A stretch of DNA of 64,000 nt from assembly GCA_034406715.1 (NCBI GenBank), contig CP137875.1, forward strand, positions 558,001-622,000, given 5' to 3'. The notes under the pieces are model-generated. The model had not been told where the DNA came from. It saw only the letters and a program-made list of their open reading frames with translations, and made no database searches. The position numbers and the translations under genes are program-made. Within the stretch, counting starts at the first letter, position 1; every line of letters starts with the position of its first letter. Positions 57,203 to 64,000 of this stretch are shown piece by piece. The stretch comes from Rhodotorula mucilaginosa. Taxonomy: Eukaryota; Basidiomycota; Microbotryomycetes; Sporidiobolales; Sporidiobolaceae.

Positions 57203-59800
57203 ATGCACCTCTTTGCTGGCTTTGCCAACCCGTTCGCAATGTCGGCGGCCCCGTCGTCGTCCACTTCGACCGTCGCCTCGGCCTCGACCTCGTCTTCGCT
57301 CTCGCCCGCGCCGTCCTCGGCCTCGTCCCAGTCCAGCTTTGCTTCGTGTGACTCGCACCTGCAACCGCCCTTTACCTCCGTCAGCCCAGATCGGGAACAA
57401 GAGTGCGGCGACGACGACGACGACGTCGAGGGCGATGGCGAGTTTGAGCAGGTCACGCCGCCGATCCGGTTCCCGCCAACCTCGGCCACCGCGACTGAAC
57501 CTACCGGCGTCTCGCCAGTGATCCCGTCGAGCGAAGGGTTCCAGTCCGCGGAGGATTCGGCCGCTGCGGCTGCAGGTGCAGCACCCGTGCGGGATGAGGT
57601 CCCGATCGCACCGCTCTCGCCGCCGCAAAACTCGTTCGCGCAGGCCCAGGCCGCCATGGCCGCCAACAACTCGTCCCACTCGCAGAACCTGATCGGTCAC
57701 GTCCTCGACGCTTCGACCGCGCACCACACCTGCCACCTCGAGTTTGTCTCGGTCCTCGGGCTGGGAGCGTACGGCGTCGTCTACCTCGCGCGCGACATTG
57801 CCGCCCAGCCGACCCCGTGGTCCACCTCGCAAGCGCACCCGCAGCTCGGCAACCTGCCCCTGTACGCGGTCAAGTGCCTCAACAAGGTCGGGCTCGACGG
57901 GCGGCAGCGGTCGTTCCAGCGGAGGGAGATTGCCCTCCACGGACTCGCGTCGGCCCATCCGAACGTCGTCACCCTGCATCACGTCATTGAAGAGGAAACG
58001 TGCATCTACGTCGTCCTCCAGTTCTGCGAAGACGGCGACCTGTTTGGCATGATCACCGAGCGACAGCGCTACCTCGGCGACGACGAGATGATCCGCCGCG
58101 TCTTCCTCCAGATCGTCGACGCGGTCGACTTCTGCCACCAGAACAGCATCTACCACCGCGACCTCAAGCCGGAAAACATTCTCTGCCTTGACGACGGCGA
58201 GCGAGTCGTCCTCGCCGACTTTGGGCTCGCGACCCACGAGCGAACGAGCGGCGACTTTGGCTGCGGCAGCACTTTCTACATGTCTCCCGGTACGCGCACT
58301 CTAACCATTCATCCTGCGAGATGCAGAAAGACTAACCCTGGTTCCCGTCGCGCAGAATGCCAAGGCGGCCTCTTTCAGCGCCTCAGCACCTACTCGACCC
58401 AGCACAACGACATCTGGTCCCTCGGTGTCATCCTCGTCAACCTCACCTGCGGCCGAAACCCCTGGAAGCAGGCGTGCCCTTCCGACGAGACCTTCTGCGC
58501 CTACCTCGGCAACCCCGACTTCCTCCGGTCGATCCTGCCCATCTCGGACCACACGAACCGGATCCTGAAGCGCATCTTTGCGCTCAACCCGCAAGCGCGC
58601 ATCTCGCTCGCCGAACTCCGCAGGGAGATCATGTCGGTTCGCAAGTTCACCATGACGGAGGAGGAGCTGGCGCATGCGACTCGCGCGACCCGCGAGGCGG
58701 CCAAGGCGTTCGCGGCGAGTGGCAAGGCGCCGCGCGCGGAGCAGGCGGCACCGGCAGCACCGACACCGACACCACGGCAGCAGCAGCAGCCACAGCAGCC
58801 GCGTCGCGAGTTGTCGAACGTCGTCTACATCGATGACAGCGATGACGACATGGAGGACGATCTCGCCGCCGATGCTTACCCAGAAGAGCAAGTCCTGCCC
58901 CCTGTATCAGTATGGTCTCGTAATGGTGAGCCCGCCTCTTTTTCCACTATGCGAGTTTCAATTACCCGTCTTGCTGACTTTCGTTGCCCGACTGCAGTGG
59001 ACGAATCCCAATTCGCCACGCCGACGCAACCTTCCCGGAAGACGCCGCTCACTCCACCGGCGACGCCACGTCGCTATACTCGCTCGGCTCACTCGCCGGC
59101 AGACCCTGTGCGCCGTACCAGCCCGACACCGAGACGAAGACGAGCGGACGTGCCGCTCACACCGCCGTCTCAGTCTCGGCCGACGTTCGAGTCGGAACAG
59201 GCTGCGCCGATTCCCAAGCACGATCGCGACCACGTCCAGGTCCCGCCTACACCTGTGACGCCGACGCAACGAAGACGAACCTCCCCGAGGTCGTCGCCGA
59301 CTCCTTCTCGGAGGTCACCACGATCCATGAACCGACCGAGTCCCGTCTCGTCGTCCCGGCGAAGAAAGACCTCGATGGACTCGTCGTCGTCCTCTTCGGG
59401 GCACTCGTCCTCTCTCTCGCAACCAGCAACGCCGACAGTCCTCAACTACTCGCACCAGCACCCGAACAAGGTCCGCATCGCGGGCGAAGACGGCCCCAAA
59501 ACGATCTTGCGTTCCCGCTCCGCCGAACTCGACGCCGAGCTACAACTGCAGCCGAGCGCGAGCAACTCGTCGACCTTGAGCGTCGGGACCAAGGCGGCGT
59601 ACACCGCCTACTATCCGATTTGGAGCGACGATTGGGCCGATGCGTGTCGGAACCAGCAGGCCGACTACCACGTCGAGTTGCCACCTCCAGTCATCCTCCC
59701 CGCCGAGATGGACGACCACGACGAGTACGACTTCCCGATGCCGCCGATGTCGACAGACGGCGCGGTCGGCTACTACACTCGCGTCCCGGCGACGCGATGA
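57203..59800 (+). CDS. Serine/threonine protein kinase of the Ran1/Ksp1/Sks1 group
   Basis: Three exons: 57203-58289, 58356-58925, 58998-59800 (819 residues). The frame is open upstream to 56999 but the first ATG is at 57203 (MHLFAGFANPF). A Ser/Ala-rich leader of about 180 residues precedes the kinase domain (about 180-475): G-loop VLGLGAYGVVYLARD, YAVKCL lysine, HRD loop YHRDLKPENILCLDD, ADFGLATHE, then GSTFYMSPECQGG across intron 1. All catalytic residues are intact. The LFQRLSTYSTQHNDIWSLGV and NPWKQACPSDETF segments are characteristic of Ran1/Pat1, Ksp1 and Sks1. These kinases govern nutrient responses, meiosis entry and filamentation (family knowledge). A long Ser/Thr/Pro-rich tail with many SP/TP sites follows. 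Both introns are multiples of three without stops. Confidence 0.92.
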   Translation: MHLFAGFANPFAMSAAPSSSTSTVASASTSSSLSPAPSSASSQSSFASCDSHLQPPFTSVSPDREQECGDDDDDVEGDGEFEQVTPPIRFPPTSATATEPTGVSPVIPSSEGFQSAEDSAAAAAGAAPVRDEVPIAPLSPPQNSFAQAQAAMAANNSSHSQNLIGHVLDASTAHHTCHLEFVSVLGLGAYGVVYLARDIAAQPTPWSTSQAHPQLGNLPLYAVKCLNKVGLDGRQRSFQRREIALHGLASAHPNVVTLHHVIEEETCIYVVLQFCEDGDLFGMITERQRYLGDDEMIRRVFLQIVDAVDFCHQNSIYHRDLKPENILCLDDGERVVLADFGLATHERTSGDFGCGSTFYMSPGTRTLTIHPARCRKTNPGSRRAECQGGLFQRLSTYSTQHNDIWSLGVILVNLTCGRNPWKQACPSDETFCAYLGNPDFLRSILPISDHTNRILKRIFALNPQARISLAELRREIMSVRKFTMTEEELAHATRATREAAKAFAASGKAPRAEQAAPAAPTPTPRQQQQPQQPRRELSNVVYIDDSDDDMEDDLAADAYPEEQVLPPVSVWSRNGEPASFSTMRVSITRLADFRCPTAVDESQFATPTQPSRKTPLTPPATPRRYTRSAHSPADPVRRTSPTPRRRRADVPLTPPSQSRPTFESEQAAPIPKHDRDHVQVPPTPVTPTQRRRTSPRSSPTPSRRSPRSMNRPSPVSSSRRRKTSMDSSSSSSGHSSSLSQPATPTVLNYSHQHPNKVRIAGEDGPKTILRSRSAELDAELQLQPSASNSSTLSVGTKAAYTAYYPIWSDDWADACRNQQADYHVELPPPVILPAEMDDHDEYDFPMPPMSTDGAVGYYTRVPATR

Positions 59801-60493
59801 TCCAACCGGGCGGCTCTGGCTCTCGAACCGGAACTTGCCCAATGCCGGCGTTGGCGCAAAAACTCCTCTCTCTCTCGGGGCCTCGACAGATCCCAAGTCG
59901 CTCGCTCATCAAATTATCCAGTGTCTCCTTTTTCTTTATCGACGCGACTTTGACTATCATTATAATTCGCCGCTGCCCTCTCCACCATGTACCCTCACCC
60001 GCGCATTCACAAGACCGGAACCCAACACCTATTCAACCATAAAGCGCACATACATAGTTCTCGCATCACATCGCATGTCCACCACCTTCCATGTTGTCAT
60101 CTCGTCCGTTTTTTTTTGATTGCCTGTCGTCCTCATATCGCCATCAACCCCACCTTTCTGGCTTGCTGCTGTCTAGACTTGATGTAGTTTATAGCGTCGA
60201 TGCAAAATCATCTCTCTCTCCGTCCTCATGCCGTTGCCACACCGAAAGCCCGCGAATCAGATGGCCCGAACGTCGGGCTGGCTTCGGGATTGCACAATGC
60301 CCGCAGATGAGGGGTGAACTTGAACTGCTCTACACTCTCGCTGTACTGGTACAAGAAGGAGGGGGAATGATGCAAACGACAAGAGGTGTGCGACGGTAAG
60401 AACGGGTATCCTAGTGCTAATGCGAGTGACGAGAAAGGAACAAGTGAGGGTACTGGGTCGAGCGGATTTAGTTCTGCCAGAGAAGCAAGGTCG
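59801..60493. other. Convergent spacer, nothing recognised
   Basis: About 690 bp between kinase and RPO41 ends. It is AT-richer (e.g. 59930-60130), as expected for two 3' UTRs. No RNA gene or repeat is seen. Confidence 0.5.
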
Positions 60494-63400
60494 TTAGCGC
60501 ACATTGCGGGTGCTGTGAGGACGAATATAACGCACAAAGAAATAAGAAGAGTCCCGGATCTTTTCGAGGTCAAAGTCGCCCTTGCCCGGCGGAGGAGGCA
60601 GCACGTCGGCGAGGTAGATGAGCTTCGAGTCGGTCCTGGTCGAAGTCTGCCCCTTCCAGACTTTTTGCATGTCGCCTTCTTCGCCTTCCAATCCATCGAG
60701 GGACCAGGCATCGGTGGTCGTCGGCGCTCGTCCGACGCGCTTGACGTGGCCCGCCTGGGCAAAGAGGGACAAACTGCCGGGTCCGTCTTCGGCGTCGAGT
60801 TCGGAGAAGACGGCATCGACGTTCTCGACGGGCTTGCCGAGCGGGTCGGCAGCATCCGGGTTGGCGTCGGCCGCCCGGAGACCCGGCGGGATCTTCGAGA
60901 CCGGCACGACGTGGCCGGCGTAGCGCTCGATGAACTCTTGCCGCAGGCGGCCAAGGATGTCCTGCGAGTGCAGCTCGATGAAGGTGTCCCGGAGCACCGT
61001 CGACATCTCGTCGACGTCGCAGGCATGGGTCCAGTACGAGTCGTGCACCGAGGCGAAAGAGATCTTGTCCTGCGGGCGCGCGCGTCACACATCAGCGACC
61101 GGTCCCATCTCCTTGCAAGATGCTCGGAGACTCACCTTGCAAGCCAGCGCGGTCATCATCATGTGCGTCGCGTCGAGAGAGTGAATAAAGTTGGGCGGGA
61201 ATGCGGTGGCCTGCGCACGGGCATCGACCTCGGCGGGAATAGAAGGATCGACGATAAAGACGGTCTGGAGGGCGGTCGCGACCTGCTTCTTCTTCGGTCG
61301 TCGGTAAGGCTGAACAACGGGAAGACCCAGCGGAGTGGTCCAGATGACGCTGGTCATCTGCTCTTTGGGGATGCGGCTCAAGGTCGCCGAGACGCCCTTC
61401 TTGGCGTTCTTGCGCGGCTTTTGCTGCTGCAGGGCAGCTTCGATCCGTTGCGGCGGAATCGACTTGGCGATCAGACGTGCGCAGCGATTGAGCCAGGTCT
61501 GGATCCCCGAGGCGCCCTTGAACAAGTCGCCGATAGAGTCGAGGACGAGGCGACCGAGGTAGAGGGAGCAGGCGTAGAGGTGTTCGGCGGGGATGTCGCC
61601 GCGATCCTTGAGCTGACGCTGGATTTGGTTCTTGGCACCGATGAAGGTGACGCCGTAGACAGTCGTCATGACCTGCGCGTCCACAGTATACGCAGAGTCA
61701 GCATCGGCGCCCGAAAGCTGCTCGCGTGAAGAAGAGAGAAAGCTTACCGTCTGCTTGACGACCTTGCGCGTGACTTTGCCTTGCAGGAGACCCGCCTCGG
61801 CGATACCATTGGCTGCGTCCCGGTCGATGATCTCGTTGACCATGCCGGCGACTCCCGAGTAGACGTCGGCTGGTCGGTCACCACCGTCCAAGTTGACCTG
61901 GTGAGCACCCTTGAGATCACCACCGAGTGCTGCATAGTGCTGCAGACCGTTACAGGTACCGTCCTGGTGCACAGGGAGCGCGCACTCGTACTTGGTCGGG
62001 TCGTCCATCCGGAGAGCGTTGGTGAGCTCGATGCACGTCGCGAGGCACTGCCACGGGTCGTCCGCCTTGAGCCACCAGCGCTTGCCGTCGAGAGGGTGGT
62101 CGGCCGAGTCAAAGATGTCGTCGAGGTGCTCCATCGTCCACGTCTCTCGCTCTTCAAAGCTCGCCTTGTCGTAGCCACACAAGTTGGCGGCGTGGATCTT
62201 GAGCCACCGGAGACCGCGCTCGCCGAGCGGCTTCGCCTCGCCAAACATGAGCAGTCCACGGCACATGTCGTCACCGATGTGCGACAAGTTGGGAGGGATC
62301 GGATACGCGCGACCGCGGAAGTCGAGGTTGTGCGGGAAGTAGAATTTTTCGTCGAGGAAGGCGCGCGCAATCTCGAGCTTGTAGTTCAAGTCGCAACGCT
62401 TCGAGTGAGCCTCCCGGCGAGCCTGCAGGGCTTGCCGGATGCGGTGTCGGTAGGTGTCGCGCGCTCGCGGGTCCGTCTCGACGTGCTCCGGCACCGGAGC
62501 CTTGACCGGGTCGACCAGCGAATCCTTGTTCGGGATGTCGGCGATGGCCTCGCCGGCGTTCCAGACGCTCGAGACGACGTCAAACACGCGCCGGTTGATC
62601 TGCCACGAGACGGACCCGAGCGCGTCGAGACCGGTGAAGATGGTGTCGAGCGTGTCGTTGTCGGAAGCCTGCTGGAGGTACTGCAGCTGCTCGTCCGAGT
62701 CCTTGGTGCGCATCATCTGCGTCTGATGCAGCAGGTAGGCACCGCTGTTCCAACTCAACCACGGCTTGGGCTGGACGAGCATCGGCAAATAGCGAGGATG
62801 GAGCGTCATGCTCAGCGGGTCTTGGTCGAGACGCTCGGCGACGACGGGGTTGACCTTGATGATGCCGAGCTTCTGACCGCGGACGTACTGGTACGCGTGC
62901 GAGAACGCCGGCTGCATCTCGGTCAAAGTCTCACCCGTCTGCGGGTCCTTGACCGACCGCTCGACGTGCGCAATGTCCATCAAGGTCGAGACGAGGATCG
63001 ATCCGACTTTGGCGCGGATCGTCTGCGTCCAGGTCGGTCGCCAGGCCGTGTCGCCCGCCTGCTCGCGCTTGGCGAGTTCCCGGCGCCAGAGGATCCCGAG
63101 CGACTCCTCCTGCGAGCGGTTCTGCAGCCGACCGTCGGCACCGATCGCGCCCTGCTCCGAAATGCGCGCGATCTCGTCCTGAAGCTCCTTGTTCGTGTAC
63201 GCCTCCTTGAGCGCTTCGGCGTGGTACTCGCTCTCGATCGCTCGACCGACAGTGAGGACCGCCCGCGCCGCCTTCATGCCGTCGCTGACGCCGCCGCCAC
63301 CGCAAAGTCGCATCAGCTCGACGATCGTGATCAGCGCCATCTTGTCGGTCGGCAAAAGGCGCAAGAATGGCTCAATGTCGGGTTCCTTGCCCCACGGCGA

Positions 63401-64000
63401 GCCCTTGCCGGTCGCACACGACGCGTCGTACAACGCCGTCGAGAGCTTGCGGTGCCAGTCAAACATGATCGACTGCAGCCACCCGCGCTGAAGGCCTCGT
63501 TCGCGGTCCTTGCCGACTTTGGCCAGCTCTTCCATCTCGTGGATGTAGAGCTGACGCGCGGCATCATACGATGACTCTTCGAGGAGGCGTTGCCGCGTTG
63601 TCCGATTCATGACAGAGTCGGAGAGCGGGACCGAAAGGGTGGTCAAGCTCGTGCGGAGAGTTTCGAGGGAGACGTTGACATCGGCGTTCTGCAGGGCACG
63701 CGGAGTCAGTATTCGCTAGCGTGGATATCCGCCAGCAGAGAAAACTCACCGGAGAAACGACGGGGTCGAGCTCGCGAGCTGCCTGCCTCTCCTTGGCGAC
63801 CTTCTCGCGGCCCTCCCTAAGCCGCTCCACTTCCCGCTTCACCTCGTCGATGACGGCTTGCCACTCGTCCCAGCCCTCTCGACCCTTGCCCGTCTTTTCG
63901 AGCGCCTCGATCGCCTGTTCCCGCGAGCATTTGCCGAGGTAACTCGGCAAGTCGATGTCAAAGATCGGATCCCGGACGACGTCGAGCAAGTCGATCCCGG
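60494..64000 (-). CDS. RPO41: Mitochondrial DNA-directed RNA polymerase, N-terminus beyond window
   Basis: Single-subunit T7-like polymerase that transcribes mitochondrial DNA. Four exons are visible in transcript order: 63750-64000 (continues past the window), 61748-63688, 61136-61672 and 60494-61069, giving about 1100 C-terminal residues of a family usually 1200-1400 long. Signatures: LDFRGRAYPIPPNLSHIGDD, the motif-A-side VHQDGTCNGLQHYAALGGD with the catalytic Asp, KVTRKVVKQT joined to VMTTVYGVTF (motif B, split by an intron), FPPNFIHSLDATHMM, and SFASVHDSYWTHA (motif C with the second catalytic Asp). The C-terminus (FDLEKIRDSSYFFV) ends at the TAA at 60494-60496 and lacks the usual aromatic FA/FN end as a separate exon. 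The 75-nt intron 61673-61747 is in frame and stop-free. The target compartment is inferred from the family because the presequence is outside the window. Confidence 0.96.

Noticed and set aside
1-64000. tRNA, 5S rRNA or CRISPR-like arrays
   Set aside because: Reading the spacers for A/B-box pairs, GGTTCRANTCC-type words and regularly spaced repeats gave nothing convincing. A covariance-model scan would be decisive.

Overview
The window is eukaryotic nuclear DNA from a GC-rich, intron-dense fungus. It is most likely a red basidiomycete yeast of the Rhodotorula/Rhodosporidium type (Pucciniomycotina, Microbotryomycetes). That placement is an inference from codon bias toward C/G in third positions, 50-110 nt GT-AG introns with CTGAC/CTAAC-like branch sites, up to about 20 exons per gene, and the gene families present. 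There is no operon, rRNA, CRISPR array or recognisable transposon or virus-like element. Genes lie on both strands with short convergent spacers and a few long (1-3.5 kb) intergenic stretches. All exon models were worked out by hand from splice signals, reading phase and family motifs.

Layout. 1-3.6 kb: 3' part of IPI3 (rRNA processing), then divergent bS16m (mitochondrial ribosome) and URA5 (pyrimidine synthesis). 6.1-12 kb: a C2H2 transcription factor, a Ser/Thr-rich GPI-anchored wall protein and an unknown basic protein. 12.4-18.3 kb: an acetate/ammonium (Ato/SatP) transporter divergent from a 16-exon flavin monooxygenase. 18.8-28.2 kb: DPH6 (diphthamide), RPC2 (second-largest RNA polymerase III subunit) and DUS4 (tRNA dihydrouridine). 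29.3-33.8 kb: an 18-exon MFS sugar transporter, followed 1.2 kb downstream by a near-identical 275-bp copy of its own 3' end. 34.2-45.3 kb: an ERCC6L2/Rad26-like SNF2 ATPase, EXO5 nuclease and TAH18 diflavin reductase. 45.5-53.7 kb: a membrane-anchored YtcJ-type amidohydrolase and a CSC1/OSCA stress-gated channel. 57.2-64 kb: a Ran1/Ksp1-type kinase and the C-terminal part of the mitochondrial RNA polymerase RPO41.

How genes relate. Most are housekeeping genes without a shared pathway. Three loose themes stand out. One is translation and RNA (IPI3, bS16m, DPH6, RPC2, DUS4, RPO41). The second is a contiguous repair/Fe-S trio: ERCC6L2-like, EXO5 (an Fe-S nuclease in known family members) and TAH18 (electron donor for cytosolic Fe-S assembly). 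The third is uptake and surface functions (Ato, sugar transporter, CSC1, GPI protein). I found no convincing new biological system. The most unusual sequence features are the recent partial transporter duplication whose left edge abuts a perfect hairpin, a cluster of TTGTAATC sites in the bS16m/URA5 promoter, a GC-AG intron in TAH18, an exon junction in the SNF2 gene that does not keep frame with a GT donor, and 7-13 nt micro-exons in four genes.
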